64,000 nt of DNA from Amphiura filiformis (taxonomy: Eukaryota; Echinodermata; Ophiuroidea; Amphilepidida; Amphiuridae). How positions within the stretch are numbered: position 1 is the first letter of the stretch; each line of letters begins with the position of its first letter. Position numbers and translations under genes: made by a program. The stretch lies in the NCBI RefSeq assembly GCF_039555335.1, contig NC_092631.1:3537001-3601000 (forward strand), read 5' to 3'. The notes below the pieces were generated by a model. The model had not been told where the DNA came from, ran no database searches, and worked only from the letters and a program-made list of their open reading frames with translations. Positions 1 through 12,283 of the stretch are shown piece by piece.

Positions 1-116
1 TCAGCAACCGCCTCCACTGTGTACAGGTTCAGGTCAGTGCGGTCAGCCCCATAGGTCAGGAACACATCTGACTGAGTAGGTGACCACTGGATGTCCCACT
101 TCATGTTGGTTGTCAT
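1..116 (-). CDS. MIOS: MIOS-like first coding exon (partial; GATOR2 subunit)
   Basis: Read on the minus strand, an ATG at 116-114 opens a frame that stays open to the window edge (38 codons). A second in-frame ATG lies four codons later. The peptide has the pattern D-I-x-W-x-P ... D-x-F ... L-x-L-Y-x-V-E, which resembles the extreme N-terminus of MIOS (Mio), where a short lead-in precedes the WD40 propeller. MIOS is a subunit of the GATOR2 complex, which relays amino-acid sufficiency to mTORC1 at the lysosome. The splice donor and the rest of the gene lie outside the window. The first ATG was chosen because it is the most upstream in-frame start near the conserved segment. Identification rests on about 30 residues, so another WD40 protein is possible. 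Confidence 0.55.
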   Translation of the reverse strand, partial: MTTNMKWDIQWSPTQSDVFLTYGADRTDLNLYTVEAVA

Positions 117-3100
117 GACTACTTATAATGATAAGTGATAAGTCACCTGTTACAAAAAGGGTATAATAACCGAATAGGGTGCAACTTGTTAGACTTGAGT
201 CCAGTCCTCGTTTACGGAGTTTAGGATTAGGGTTTAGGGTTGGGGTAGGGCAATCTTGTAATAAGACTAGTAAAGTTGCACCCTATTCGTCAATCGCTCC
301 TTGTGTACGGTACATTCACATGCATACTTAGCAGTCGGAACGAAGAAATCTTTGCTCTTATGATGTGCCCTGAGTAATACGTTTAATGTGCATTCACATA
401 CACACTTAGCCGTCGGTACAAAGAAATCGTTGCTCAAATTACACATAAATTTGTAATCATTTTAACCACAAAATATGATATGAAAACACACATGAGCAAT
501 GTATGATGATTGAGGTCAAACAGGTTGTTAATTAAATTATTTTCAAATTTAATATTTTGCGACATTTAATAATGAAAACAATTAACACTGAAGACACCCT
601 ATGGAACCTGCTACAACTTGAGAACAAGTCCTCAAACGTTCGAAATTTGTAGTTACTACAAGTACAACTGGCCCAACATTGCTCGAGATATTCTAACTAA
701 AATACAGGTTTACAATTTACTATCTTACATTATCTTGCTGGACATATTTCAGCTAGAGCGCCATAGGTAGACAACCTGGGTTTATACTGAGAACAATACA
801 AACACATAATCTAGTGACGTGACCTCGAATGGCTCAATGGCCATTAGCCCTAGAACTCTGGCCATAGTATCCGTTTTTACTTCCACTAGGGCCAGAGGAA
901 CTTCCATTGAAAAAATTGTTGGAGATGGTTGAACGCAACAGAACAAATAAATGATGAAAATTGACCTTTTCATTGTGTTCCTGGGTCACTTGGCATGTGT
1001 CATACCATTACCGCAAGAGCTGTAAAATTCCATTTGAAAAAACACATTTTTCACATTTATGCACACTTTCCCTACCTATAGAAATGAACCTTTATATTGA
1101 GCATCATATTGTACCAATTTGTGTTACCTTCAATTCGACGATCCCTGTTGATTTGCTGTGAAAACGCTTGCATTTACTTGGAGGGTATTGCTCGGTTGTA
1201 CAGTTGCTTACATCATTGACATCATTTGACCTCTTGACCTGATGCGGCGAGGGCGCTTTGAATTTTTCCATTTGCAACAATCTTCCCTACCAAGAATGCT
1301 TTGCAATCTATTACCATGATTAAATGAGATTTTATGTGGTAGCTTGTGGAATACGATACATAGCCCATTTACGCTTAGTATTATGGGTAGGCATCTGACT
1401 TATATTTGACCTCGCGAGGTCCTCGACTCATCCCGGGCTCGTCATGTCCATTTTACTTTAAGGTGAATAAATGACGGAGTAGTGGATTAGGAATAGTAAA
1501 TTAACATGAAACGTAAAACACCTGTATAAAACAATAACAATTCACGCATGACCGACCGGCCGGCTGCCCGTTGGAATAAAAAATACATGCTGGATTGTCT
1601 TGGAACTCCAAATGCTTTAGTTACAAACAGAGATTGCGCTAGTAAAAAATGCATTTCAGCCCCTGCCAAAGTTCATTTTCGGACTCCCCCGTAAAGTATA
1701 ATAGTCCAGATTATCGTAACCTTTGACATTGCCAATATCACACAAATGTCGTCTATTTCATGCCGTAAAGATGTATGAGCAAGTTTCTGAAGAATATTGG
1801 TAAGTTTAAAGGCCAGATATCAGGCTAACGAATATGATCTGTATATATAGAAAGATCCGATCGTTGTCCGAACGTCAAAATTTGATAAATGTCAATGGTA
1901 CAATTCTAAGCACGTGGAAGTCGTGGGGTAAATTCTCAACACAATACCTGTCAGATGATAATTTACATAGGCACAAAAGACCGTGTTCATATACCGTTAC
2001 TCAGCCAAACATGGCAGAGTAGGTCCCGGATGGTCGTACATGTTCCTATCTCCACAACGTTATACCTTTCCAACAAGGAAAGAGATACAAAAGGCGAACG
2101 TCTAATGGCCATCATTTTTATTCACCGTCCATGTCCATTGAAGTGAGAAAGAATTGAATTGATGCGTGTTCGTCACAACAGAAATGAACACAATAAAAAT
2201 TAGCATCTCATGAATGCACAACCAATCTTTAGAAATAAGAAAACCCACTTTTAGACGGGATGGGCTCGTGTCTGGCCCAATGCAATATGCATGTTATTGG
2301 TGGAAAGGTTGCTGAATTCTGCGCTTTTCCGGGTTTGTAAAATTCTACAGTCGCAGTGAAGATTTAATACGCGACTCAAATTTTCATTGAAATAAGCAAT
2401 ATTAACTTTAAATCCCTTTTATCACCTTGGGCTGTTCAGATTTCTTACAAAATGTTTGTATAAGTTAAAAATCTCACTTACATTTGAAAACGAATGGATG
2501 AATGAATGTCATCAATCCTGCCGAATTTTACTACTTTCAAAGTGGTGGCGCTCTTCAAAAAAAAAAAAAAAAAGTATGGGGTGTCCTAGGGGGGGTAGTG
2601 TGTCTCATGACGTCATCGGTTAATCACATGATAAAGTGAACGCGATATCGTCTTTCGGATCATTTTTCGCACTGTATGCCGGGAATGTATATCGTAACAA
2701 CATAGCCTATGTCTTTTGTCCAAATACAAAATTTGTACAGTATATTTTGACCCGTACGTACTGACACAATACTGGACTATTCAAGGTAGTCTCGTTCAGA
2801 CGGCTTGGGGATCCTTCACCACGTAAATTAACCAGTATGGGGAAACACGCCGCCTGGAAACGAGATACTAGAGGGTTGCCAGTTGTCACTTCACAGCATA
2901 TGCACGCAGCATTTCGTACTCACTGCGTGAAATGTAAACACACATGTATTGCATTCCTGAGCCATTAGCGATAAGGAAAGTTATCATTTAGAAGTCCACG
3001 AAAGGAAATTATTAACAACCATTTCCATGCAGAAAAAAGAATATTTTTACTAACCAACGGGAGAGGTAAGTTACAGAATGATTCCAGATCAGTTTAGCTA

Positions 3101-3761
3101 GCTGGTAAGCTTATCATAAAATGCAAGCACGTAATGAATGACTTAGTCTTGCCAGCAAGACTTCAGTCTTTATCATAAACATAATGACATCTACGGACCT
3201 GAAGTCTTGCAGCGGTACATAGGGATGCACTGTACGTTTAAGAAATCCAAACTTGCTGAGTTATAGTTACTAGAACTAGTAATGACTACACCCGGGACTA
3301 GAACTGTCATCATCATGATCATGGTCCACTTTGACTGAAGTACAAAGTAAGGTACTCACATTTTGCGTATTAAAGCGTATCGTGCATCGCGTATTAAGAT
3401 GCTTATGCATTTGTGTGCGACTATCGGTGCATTAATTCCTTTTGAGTTGTGACATTAATTGCGGCGCACCAAAACTGAATTTACTGCGACAACTGCGTAC
3501 TTTACTTCGACGCACTGAAAGAGTGGACACACTCTATCTGTACAGTCAGTCTACTCTGAAGTACAAAGTACAGTCGTGGACGCATACATTGTGCCGACTT
3601 TTAAGGCACGCATACCTACAGCAGAGACGCAGCAATACGCTCTGTTAGTGTTAACACGCTGTATACGCGCGCATTGTCACTTTGTACTTCCAGGGATATG
3701 GTACTTCAGAGTGGACAAACTGTAGCACAGTAAACTTTAGGCTAAGCTTGATCACTGAGCT
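117..3761. other. Upstream intergenic DNA, no gene recognised
   Basis: No ORF here resembles a protein. It contains a small inverted-repeat element (171-289) and a diverged pair of direct repeats about 80 bp apart (from about 311 and 391, sharing an ACTTAGC-GTCGG core). An A-run near 2560 is followed by a G-rich motif (GGTGTCCTAGGGGGGGTAG) that recurs inverted at about 13,595-13,625. A weak foldback lies at about 3480-3720. The promoter and 5' UTR of the MIOS-like gene should start just right of 116, but no TATA box stands out. Confidence 0.5.
171..289. mobile_element. Miniature inverted-repeat element, 119 bp
   Basis: The first 17 bases (CGAATAGGGTGCAACTT, 171-187) are repeated exactly in inverted orientation at 273-289, and weaker pairing continues inward. 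The centre holds degenerate TTAGGGTT-like words. No clear target duplication was found, so the superfamily is open. It sits about 55 bp upstream of the MIOS-like start codon and could lie in its 5' UTR or promoter. Confidence 0.65.
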
Positions 3762-4436
3762 ACAGTAAATATTTTATTACTTCTGTAGTCCGGTGCGTGT
3801 TGGTGATCGGCGATCGTGTAGAAGTGGCAAAGTCTCCTCCCCTTCTAAGCGCCAACGACCAATGGATCCACCGTCTTTTTGTCAAGACCGCTGATTTAGG
3901 GGTTCATTCATAGGATTGAGGGCATGATCGCTGTTTATGCCCGAGGCGTGAGCCAAGGGCATAAATCAACAATCATGCCCAACATTCTGAACATTGTGAA
4001 CATTGTTAGCAATTCAATACTAAAGGGTTTACAATAAATAACATTTCCATACCGTTTTCCTTCAAAATTGGGAGAAAATGAGTAGGCCTACTTGCAGGAA
4101 GCAGCTCGGCTCATGAGGTCAACGGCCGGGAGTCAACACGTTCATCTTTTGCGCTCCGCGTGAGATGGATGCGGTGACATGCGCGTGCATACAACACTAG
4201 CAAATCGTGGATCACGTTAATTTGGTTCTAACGCTGCGTCACGCAGCTTGTTTATGCCCTGCATACTGGTCATAAACGGAATTATGACCAGCAAAAAACG
4301 TCCCAAATCCAATCAGAAACGTTGTTATATCGTGAGTATGTATGAACAGCCAATCAGCATTGATTGTTAATCACTTTTGTGTTTATGCTTGTGTAAACTC
4401 GGCACATGACACAGACCACAGAAGTAAATAAAATGC
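3762..4436. mobile_element. Foldback element, ACAGTAAAT...ACTTC family (copy 1)
   Basis: The left arm starting ACAGTAAATATTTTATTACT at 3762 pairs imperfectly with the right arm ending at about 4436. The same termini bound the shorter copy at 12,052-12,283. The longer interior includes paired GGGCATGATC / GTTTATGCCC words, suggesting a nested insertion. No coding capacity is seen. Confidence 0.5.
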
Positions 4437-4469
4437 TTTGGATCCCGGGATATTCCTCGGTTCCAAAGG

Positions 4470-4998
4470 CAAGGGCGGCGGAACCGGGGGGGCCAGGGGG
4501 GCCAGTGGCCCCTCCACTTTTTTGACTGGGGGGGCCTGGCCCCCCCACTTTTAACCCATAATGTGCTGTGTGTAACATGTCCTGGTGAACATAAAAATCA
4601 AATCTCTATTCTAGACCCTTAACATGCTTAAAAAGTGTAAAAATGATGCACAAAATGGCTTCAATTGGACCTTCATTTTGCAAAATTTTCCAACTCCCCT
4701 GTATTAGGACACCCAACACTAAAAGCAATAATTTATACAATTATAGTGAAAACTTATTTTCGGATATAAAAAACAAAAATTGTACACAATGATAGTGCCA
4801 GAATGGTCCACCAAATGGCTTCAATTGGGCCTTCAGTTTGCAAAAGTTTTCACTTCTGAGGGGGGGCACATCCCCTCAGACACCCCCTGCGTCAGCGCAA
4901 GCGCTTTGACGAGATGGCCGCTCTTTGCGGCCATTATTTAGATTTTTTGCATCACCCGGACTGGCCCCCCCACTTTCAAAATCGTTCCGCCGCCCTTG
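4470..4998. mobile_element. hAT-type miniature element with 8-bp TSD
   Basis: The element runs from CAAGGGCGGCGGAAC to its inverted copy GTTCCGCCGCCCTTG. It is flanked on both sides by TCCAAAGG (4462-4469 and 4999-5006). An 8-bp duplication with CA-GGG-type ends is the signature of hAT transposons. The interior has no transposase frame. It shares internal words (AATGGCTTCAATTGG, CCCCTCAGACACCCC) with the 8.9-kb element at 13,632-22,497 and looks like a deletion derivative of that family. Confidence 0.8.
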
Positions 4999-5087
4999 TC
5001 CAAAGGCAAAATGTTTAGATTTTTCACAATGCCCTCCAAATAACCGATGCGCAGTTATTAACCTCTAAATGAAAACCCATGCCTTTA

Positions 5088-5711
5088 ATTTCTTAATATG
5101 TTACTTATAATTACCAAATCTGGCCTTGTTAGGCCCTTCGCACTTGATTATTAGTTTCCTGTTGAAGATTTTGAAAGAGGGACGAGGACGAGGTGACTTT
5201 TAATTATTAATTATTAATTATCTTTTATTTTCTTTATTTAGTTTGAACTATTACAAGCAACTATTGACTCGCTTTGACTAGAGCGGGCATTTAATTATTT
5301 CACAACAATATTTGAGTTTATAAATTTATAAGTGAAGGTGGAGTTGTACTCTTTGTTCATTCATCATTATTGTTGATATTATTAAAGTCAGAAAATGGCA
5401 AGTAGAAGTAGTTGAAAGTTATTTTAAAGGAGAAAATTGGAAATAAAAATAAAATAATTAATTATTTTGCGATTTTCAATTTTGGATGCGGGCGGTAAAC
5501 AGGAAACTAATAATCAAGTGCGAAGGGCCTTACACTCAAGAAATTATTTTTTGTAACTTAATAATTTGTTTCGAGATGAAAAAAGTGAACTATCCATCAC
5601 TTTTTTAGTTTTTGCCATTTTTGCCGGCAAAAACTGTTTTTGCCAAGTGGTTAAACCACGGTTAAAATTGGTTTTTTTTCACCTGCGGCAAAAACCTGCG
5701 AACCCTGGTTG
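5088..5711 (-). mobile_element. Truncated hAT-type element, relative of 57,179-57,602
   Basis: This stretch matches, in reverse orientation, much of the complete 424-bp element at 57,179-57,602. It includes the TTTTTGCC-rich interior and the terminal GCGAACCCTG. The other end is missing to the left of 5088. It is interrupted by the Harbinger-like element at 5132-5529. Confidence 0.65.
5132..5529. mobile_element. Harbinger-like MITE with TTA target duplication
   Basis: Perfect 32-bp inverted repeats start GGCCCTTCGCACTTGATTAT (5132-5163 and 5498-5529) and are flanked by TTA at 5129-5131 and 5530-5532. The related repeat at 57.3-57.4 kb carries the uninterrupted sequence with a single TTA, which acts as an empty site and fixes both borders. 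A 3-bp TTA duplication is typical of PIF/Harbinger elements. No transposase is present. Confidence 0.8.
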
Positions 5712-6434
5712 GCGCTTATTTTTGTCACAATTGTTTACATAATGGCACGTACATAAAAAATGGACCAAAATATTCATCCATCATCTGCAGTGTGCCTTAG
5801 GGACCGATTGTTATTTACAGCATGGGAGGTAATGGGCATTTGTGAAAAAATACCGACAAAAAATTTTGCCATTCCCCCTGCCATAAATAATGATCGCTCC
5901 CTTATGTTTCACACCATGATCCAGATTTGCATGGGCAGTTAATACTATCACAGATTGCATGTTGTAAAGTCACTGGATGGGTGCTTACATTGTATAGGGG
6001 CATGGGTGTGTAATGAAATGAATAATGGTAGTTGGTTCATCTCTAATGTGTTGTTTTTTGCTTTTGCTGTTGTTTTAGGTTGAGAGCAACATGCCAGATC
6101 TGCAACCTGTCATCTCTTCAAACCAGTGCAACCGTGGCAAGATGGACACAGTGCAAATTCTGAACATGGGACTTTGTCTTCAAATGAGCTTATGAACTGA
6201 CAAGTAAAATTATGATTCACCGATCACAATCAGTATGAAAAAGCTTGACAACAAATAGATGTTTTAACCATTAACATTGATAACTTTATTACAGTTACAT
6301 CTGTACATGTATGTATGTATTCTGACCAAGAACATTTATATTTAAGAGTGGTTCGATTAACATACAGACACAAGTTTTAATTATTTATTTGAAAACATCA
6401 TTTTCCAAGATGTCATTAACGGTGGTCTTAACCC
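5712..6434. other. Intergenic, no supported gene
   Basis: A short frame (5760-5942) and an open stretch after TTTTAG at 6079 (to a TGA near 6193) could be read as exons joined through GTAATG at about 5829. Neither resembles a known protein. Otherwise AT-rich sequence. Confidence 0.3.
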
Positions 6435-6944
6435 TGAAATTATGGAAACTTTCGGGCCTCATAACTGCTAAATTGTTGGTCTAAAGTTGATAAAAGTATA
6501 CATATTTAGAATGGCAAAGACATGGTAAATTCATCTGTGAGGTCAAATTTGGGGCAAAATGCTCATTTTGAAGAAAATTTAAAAAAAAAGGTGTGTTTTT
6601 TTTCGGTTCAAATTTTTTCGGTCAACGTAAAATAAAGTCGGTTAAAATTCAAAAAAATTATTTAAAAAAACGGTTCCAAGATATTTTTATTAAGTTTTTA
6701 AGAATTAATAAAACAATTCTTTTGGCCCAAGAATTTATTTGTTACATTGACCAAAACAATTTGGGCCAAAAAAATCGCTTTTAGGATTTTCTCCAAAATG
6801 AGCATTTTGGCCCAAATTTGACCTCACAAATGAATTCATCATGTCTTTGCCATTCTAAAAATGTATACTTCAATATTCTTTTTTAGACCAACAATTTAGT
6901 ACTTACATTGTATGAGGCCCAAAAGTTTCCATAATTCCAGCATT
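6435..6944. mobile_element. Foldback element with ~150-bp arms
   Basis: Sequence from about 6435 (AAATTATGGAAACTTTCGGG) is repeated in inverted form up to about 6944, including GGCAAAGACATG / CATGTCTTTGCC and the ATGAGCATTTTG core. The spacer is A/T-rich. The short frame at 6593-6784 is only the loop of this hairpin. Borders and target duplication are not resolved. Confidence 0.55.
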
Positions 6945-7020
6945 CTATTACCCCCACAAAAGTGGTATATTTGAGTGGTGTGGGGGTATCATATTAACTA
7001 CTGCATTGCAGTATTATTGG

Positions 7021-7238
7021 CAGGGCTGTCAACTCTCACGCATTGGCCGTGAGTCTCACGCATTGGGCCACTTTCTCACGCCAAGGTAGTATAATCTCAC
7101 GCCAAGGTAGTAAAGCTCACATAAAAAGCTGGAAAATGAGTAAAATCTCACATAAAATGTACAAAATGAACATTGAGTCGGCAAATCCCAGCACGTCTCT
7201 GTCTCACGCCAAGCAATTCCAAAAAGTTGACAGCCCTG
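7021..7238. mobile_element. Miniature inverted-repeat element, CAGGGCTGTCAACT ends
   Basis: It starts CAGGGCTGTCAACT and ends with the inverted copy AGTTGACAGCCCTG. Both flanks carry TATTGG (7015-7020 and 7239-7244), shorter than the usual 8-bp hAT duplication. The interior repeats CTCACGCCAAGGTAGTA. The two antiparallel ORFs here are by-products of these repeats. Confidence 0.6.
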
Positions 7239-8057
7239 TATTGGTTGGGTAAAAACCAATAAGTGGCATACCATTGACAAGCTTGGACTTTAAGCTTTGA
7301 GAAAAACAAGATTAATATTTAATTATGTAAATTGTATGCAAATTAGCTCATGAATAATTAATGAGCTCATAGCCAAATATGATGAATAAATTATTTTGAT
7401 TTACATTTTTGAAGTGTATGAGTACATCAATGTGGCATTTTTATGCAGTTTTAAATACACTGCCGTGTTTCTACATAATAAAAAGAAATCTGAGTTACTT
7501 TGGACTATATTTTAAAATTTTATGGACATTTATGGGCTATTTTTAGGGCAAAATTTGGCCTAAAAATGGTTAAAATATGCATGTTTCCAACATTTTAGAC
7601 CATTTTATGATGTGTTAATGGTAGTAATATTTGGAAAAAAAGGTGTTTTGTTGATAGAGAAGTGATAAATTATCAAAACTGTTCCAAAGATAACACCTTA
7701 TTTGTGTAAATATTTTTTTACATGCATATTAAGCCTTTTCGTGCCATATGGCACACAATTGATGGGGGTAATAGATTAGGGTTAAAGCTGCATGGAGGGA
7801 GGTACTGGGAATTTTCTCTTGAGTTGTGTGTGACCAGACTGTAACACATTGTGTCTTCTACTTCACATTGAGGCTCACTATTCCAAGTTTTGAGTTGGAT
7901 TTAGAAGCAAAAATGTAAACCACCAAACTACCACACCATGTAATCTGGGTGTAACATTCCAGGCCTACAATTTCACTGATGAAAATGCAAGCTTTCACCT
8001 GATACCAAAATCTGTATTGGTGGGGGTAAAGTGGTGATGAGGCAACTATCAATGTTA
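7239..8057. other. Intergenic, no supported gene
   Basis: AT-rich DNA. The word GGGGGTAATAGATTAGGGTT at about 7764 echoes the right flank of the 6.4-kb foldback. No exon-like frame is recognised. Confidence 0.3.
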
Positions 8058-9370
8058 GGGTGCATCAAATGCCCCTCAATTTGGTTAATTTCAATAGATC
8101 ATTCTGTCCCGAGTCTTAAGGGGGTACTACACCCCTGCCCAATTTTGTGCCTATTTTTGCATTTTTCTCACAAATTATAGCGGATTGGTGACAAGTAAGA
8201 TATGTATTTTATAGGGGCAAGGACTACAACTACTGCACTGGAAATTTTATTTCAGCACAGACAACAGTTGTGGAGTTACAGTCAAAAATGAGGGAAAACC
8301 AATATTTGATCAATAACTACTTGCCTTGAGTTGCTGAATTTTCAGTGCAGGAGTTGTAGTCCTTGCCCCTATATTATACATCTTACTTATCACCAATGCA
8401 CTATAATTTTTGGGAAAAATGCAAAAATAGGCACAAAATTGACCAGGGGTGTAGTACCCCCTTAAAATGGGCCAATGATCATAAAAATAAGCTGTGCAAA
8501 ATTTGAAGTGAATCAGAAGTTATCTAGTGGGGCCTCCAATAAAGTTATTGCATTGGGTCTATGTATAAAAGTTCGTTGACCCCTGTACAATTTCAATTAG
8601 AAGCTAGCCGATGTTTTTAAATACCCGCTAAATCCAAACCGTTTTGTCTCACAAGCTGTAATTACATGAGCTGATAGTATGAATGATCCTCTTTGAGATA
8701 ATATTGAAATAGGCCCGTAATTATATAAATAACAGTGCGTTCAGGGCAGTGTCACACAACCCTTTTTGCCGCATTTTAGATAAAAACATGCATTACCTGT
8801 GCGTCCTGAAAAGGCACGTCTTCATACTTTTAGTCAAGATTTCAATATTGTCTCGAAGAAGATCATTCATACTATCAGACTCATTTACTTACCAAAAATG
8901 TGAAAAGGTACCCTAAACAATTGAAGTTAATTGTTCAGTTTCAGAAAACTACCCTTATTCTTGAAAATCTGTGTTTTAGACTCTAAATGCATCGCATGCG
9001 TAACCTGCCTTGCCTAAAAAAACACCCCTTTTTACTTGTTTTGTTGGTCACGCATGCGTACAGACCGTTTATGTGAGTGCCCCCACCCCCGGAATATCAG
9101 CTTGTGTAATTTCAGCTTGTGAGACCAATCGGTTTGCATGTAGCGGATATTTTAAAACTTCGCAGTAGCTTCTAATTGAAATTACACAGGGGTCAACGAA
9201 CTCTATTACTCTAATACATACATCCAATGCAATAACTTTAGGCTCTCGGAGGTCCCACTGGACAATTTCAGATTCATTTCAAATTTTGCACAGCTTACTT
9301 TTATGATCATTGCCACATTTTAAGACTAGGGACAACAAATTCTGTGACATGAGGGGCATTTGATGCACCC
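8058..9370. mobile_element. TA-flanked foldback element with ~500-bp arms
   Basis: It begins GGGTGCATCAAATGCCCCTC and ends with the inverted copy, with TA at 8056-8057 and 9371-9372. The imperfect pairing continues inward for hundreds of bases (for example CCAATGCAATAAC and TTCTAATTGAAATT words on the right against their complements on the left). No transposase frame is present, so it is non-autonomous; the TA flanks suggest Tc1/mariner mobilisation. A TTAA element (8120-8461) lies inside the left arm. Confidence 0.65.
8120..8461. mobile_element. TTAA-flanked foldback element (nested)
   Basis: Inverted arms start GGGGGTACTACACCCCTG at both ends, with TTAA at 8116-8119 and 8462-8465. The interior pairs further (TGCCTATTTTTGCATTTTTC against its complement). 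TTAA duplications are the hallmark of piggyBac-type transposition. It lies within the left arm of the 8058-9370 element and has no counterpart in the right arm, so it inserted later. Confidence 0.7.
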
Positions 9371-9694
9371 TAATCAATGTGGTCAAGCACATTTAATTAT
9401 CCACACAAAAAAACACACACAATGTTTATTTACTTGATCCAAACAATCAAGCAGTTCAAAGGGAAAAAATGGATTTATAAATTTGAAATTATACATGTAA
9501 TATTAAAAACATATCAAGAGTCAAGACATGAAATTATTTCAGTTTTCTGAGTAACTTGTTTGTTTTATTTCAAAATAGTGTATGTATTTGAAAATTTAGG
9601 ATGCAACTATATAGCCAAGATAGTAGCAAAGCTTTTGTTGTTTAGTCCAAAATTTTCTTGAAAATCTCAGCCATATTTTTGTTGCATACTTTAA

Positions 9695-10078
9695 GGGATC
9701 TGGAATGAGCGTTGTGAGCGATAGTATTTTTTGTGGGACTTGAGAGCACATCAGACATATCGAATTGCATTCTGAATACGAAGAATGTCTTTCTGATATC
9801 AAATCATTTTTCCTACCGGCGATCGCACATCCAGGACACGGGCATAAGCGCTGTTTATGCCAGGCTCTCGACCAATCACACGCGCAGTTACATAGCGTGT
9901 ATGTATGAATGTTTAATCATTTGCCATAAAATGTGTATTACATTGCGAATTTCAAAAAATCAAAATTATTTGATATCAGAAGGACTGCATTCTTCGTATT
10001 CAGAATGCAATTCGATATATGTCTGATGTGCTCTAATGTCCCACAATAAATACTGTCCAAACGTTCATACCCCATCCC
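9695..10078. mobile_element. TTAA-flanked foldback element
   Basis: TTAA (9691-9694 and 10,079-10,082) bounds arms starting GGGATCTGG / CCCATCCC. The arms contain the paired words TCGAATTGCATTCTGAATAC and TTTGATATCAGAAGG. A diverged half of this family is embedded in the 39,427-40,672 element (about 40,190-40,330). The 97-residue frame across it is repeat sequence. Confidence 0.65.
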
Positions 10079-10260
10079 TTAAAGGAAGGCAACCTGATAT
10101 ATTTGGAAAATCAATTTTTTTTTTATTCCCTGAGCTTGGAACTGATGGAGGGAAAAAAGACATACATAATGAGCCATCTTGATATCTTGTTGTGCTTTGA
10201 CCACAGAATTCAAACCAAAGAACTAGGACTTCCTATTATACCGCCATGTGTAATAGCATG

Positions 10261-10436
10261 CAGTGTCGTAGCATGGGTCATCTTATTGGGGGGCACCGAC
10301 CATGATGGGGGGGAGCCCACCGGGTCTGATTGGGGGGCACAAGCCGTTTTTTGGCAATTTTCCTATGGGAATTTTTAAAATTTCAGATTGATTGGGGCAC
10401 GTAACCCCCCCGTGCCCCTATGACGCCTCGCCACTG
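10261..10436. mobile_element. hAT-type miniature element with 8-bp TSD
   Basis: CAGTGTCG... to ...CGCCACTG, flanked by exact ATAGCATG copies at 10,253-10,260 and 10,437-10,444. The interior is rich in GGGGGGCAC/GTGCCCC. The 8-bp duplication and CAGTG/CACTG ends indicate hAT. 176 bp, non-coding. Confidence 0.8.
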
Positions 10437-10501
10437 ATAGCATGCCAAGTCATGGGGGAAATGGGGTATTTCGCCCTTATCAACAGTATGCTGAAACAAT
10501 T

Positions 10502-10760
10502 GAATACCTGAGTGGAAGAAGGGCCCAACTCCATTTGGCAAAAATGAGTTTATCATATTTTAAAAGACTTGTACCGTTGCCATTGCAACATATATCATTT
10601 CACATGTATGTTATTTATAATGTATGTTCAGTACCAGTACTAAAGGTCCCCTGAAGATGAAAACAGTCTGTCTCTTAAAACTTTTCCAAATATTGTGTTT
10701 TTTGTTAACATCTCAAAAAAAGTGTTGATGGAGTTGGGCCCTTCTTCCACTTGGGTATTC
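10502..10760. mobile_element. Foldback element flanked by AATT
   Basis: Left arm GAATACCTGAGTGGAAGAAG and the inverted right arm are bounded by AATT at 10,498-10,501 and 10,761-10,764. The arms share GGGCCCAACTCCAT. 259 bp. The superfamily is not clear from a 4-bp duplication. Confidence 0.6.
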
Positions 10761-10764
10761 AATT

Positions 10765-12051
10765 GGAATCACACAATAACACATTGCGTTGCTCCTTAGA
10801 TGCACTCAGTATGTCATGCCATGTTTAGCACAAGCACCTGATTAGTTTTGGGTGCTTTTGCCCCATGTGTGTATAAAGATGGTGGTTGAGTCCTAGTTCT
10901 GTGGTGTTAATTTTGTAGTCAGTGCTGCAAAACTTTTCAATGAAGAAGCTCCTTTTGAGATGACCTTGCTATTAAAATGATGAATTGAGTCCAATGGCTG
11001 TAGCACTTATTTACTGTAAAATTTACAGTTCTGATTCTGAATTACTAATATGTTTTACAAGGAAAATGTCAGAATAAGTGCACACTTGAAATGTCCTGTT
11101 AATTACGTGCCTCAGGTGGAGACAGTCTGTGGCCATCACAGAGTGCGAGGCCAGCCCAAAGTGCTGGACCGAGTGCAAAAAGTAGCAGAGCCCGAAAGTA
11201 GTGCTACCTCAGATGTTCAAATCAGAGGCATATTTGATCAACCTTGAGTACTGAGATTTTCTGGATTGTCAGTGCCAGTGGTAGTCCACATTTTAATGCA
11301 AATATTTGTTGCTGCTCTTGTAGGTGACAAATACGGTTGTAATGCATCCATCCTCAGCTCAGGGTACTGTGCCTGTTAAATACACAAATTATGAAGAAAG
11401 AATCAAGATTAAAAACTCATTTTTGCCCTGGTCTAAAATAAAAAAGAAAAAGACACAGAACTTAATAAAAAGTATCAAATTAGCAGGTTAATTTCCTTGT
11501 GAGCCATTTATCATGTTTATGGTACGTATTTTTATGCGTAACTGTTACAGCTTACACCATTTCAGGGATGCAAAATGATCGTTTAGGGGGCCTTTCATAA
11601 GTTGTTCGACACAAGTGCTTAGTGCCATGGGGTGAGAGTCCCCCGCCCAGTGCAGGTGACTCATCTGGCTTGGATTGATCATGGAACTTGACCATTGACA
11701 CTGTTGTTCCCATCCTAAAGAATCAGCCCATACATTATAGTCACATGGGAAGAATTAAAGTATAATTTGGTTCACCTCAAGTTTGGTAGTGACGTCAATT
11801 CTTTTTTGTGGTTGCAGCACAAGCGTGCCAACAAACCGCCCTGTATGCGTCTTGGCGTACACTTAGCGCGCATTTAACTTTGCAGCGATTCGATACTCGC
11901 GGGAGTGAAATAATGCACATATGTGATGAGACCCAAATTATAGTAGGCGTGGCGCGCACACACGCAGCGTACATGCTCAATGCAGCGCCATGATGCTCTT
12001 AATTTGGATGTCGTCGAGATTGGAGGGAATGGGCCAGAGTTGTATTTTACT
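10765..12051. other. Intergenic, no supported gene
   Basis: The frame at 11,050-11,247 contains an internal CTCAG/GTGGAG junction and is not recognised as a protein. Divergent overlapping frames at 11,795-11,993 are mutual shadows. No repeat with clear borders was found. Confidence 0.3.
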
Positions 12052-12283
12052 ACAGTTAATTTTTTATTACTTCCGTGGTCTGAGCTGTGCGCCGAGTGTA
12101 CACAACTTCACAAGCATGAACACAGAAAAGAAACAATCACGCTGATTGGCTGATCAACGCTCTTGACAACAAAACTGTTGACCCATTGGTTGTCGGCGCG
12201 GCGAGTAGGCAACCTTGTCACTTCTATGCGATCGTGATCACCAGCGCGTACCCGGACCACGGAAGTAATAAAATATTTACTGT
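12052..12283. mobile_element. Foldback element, ACAGT...ACTTCCGTGGTC family (copy 2)
   Basis: Left arm ending ATTACTTCCGTGGTC (12,066-12,080) pairs with GGACCACGGAAGTAATAAAA (12,254-12,273), and the outer ends are ACAGT/ACTGT. It shares termini with 3762-4436 but has a short interior, so it is probably the basic unit of that family. Confidence 0.6.

Noticed and set aside
5760..6195. Two-exon gene using GTAATG at about 5829 and TTTTAG at 6079
   Set aside because: Peptides are short and unrecognised; splice sites this simple occur by chance.
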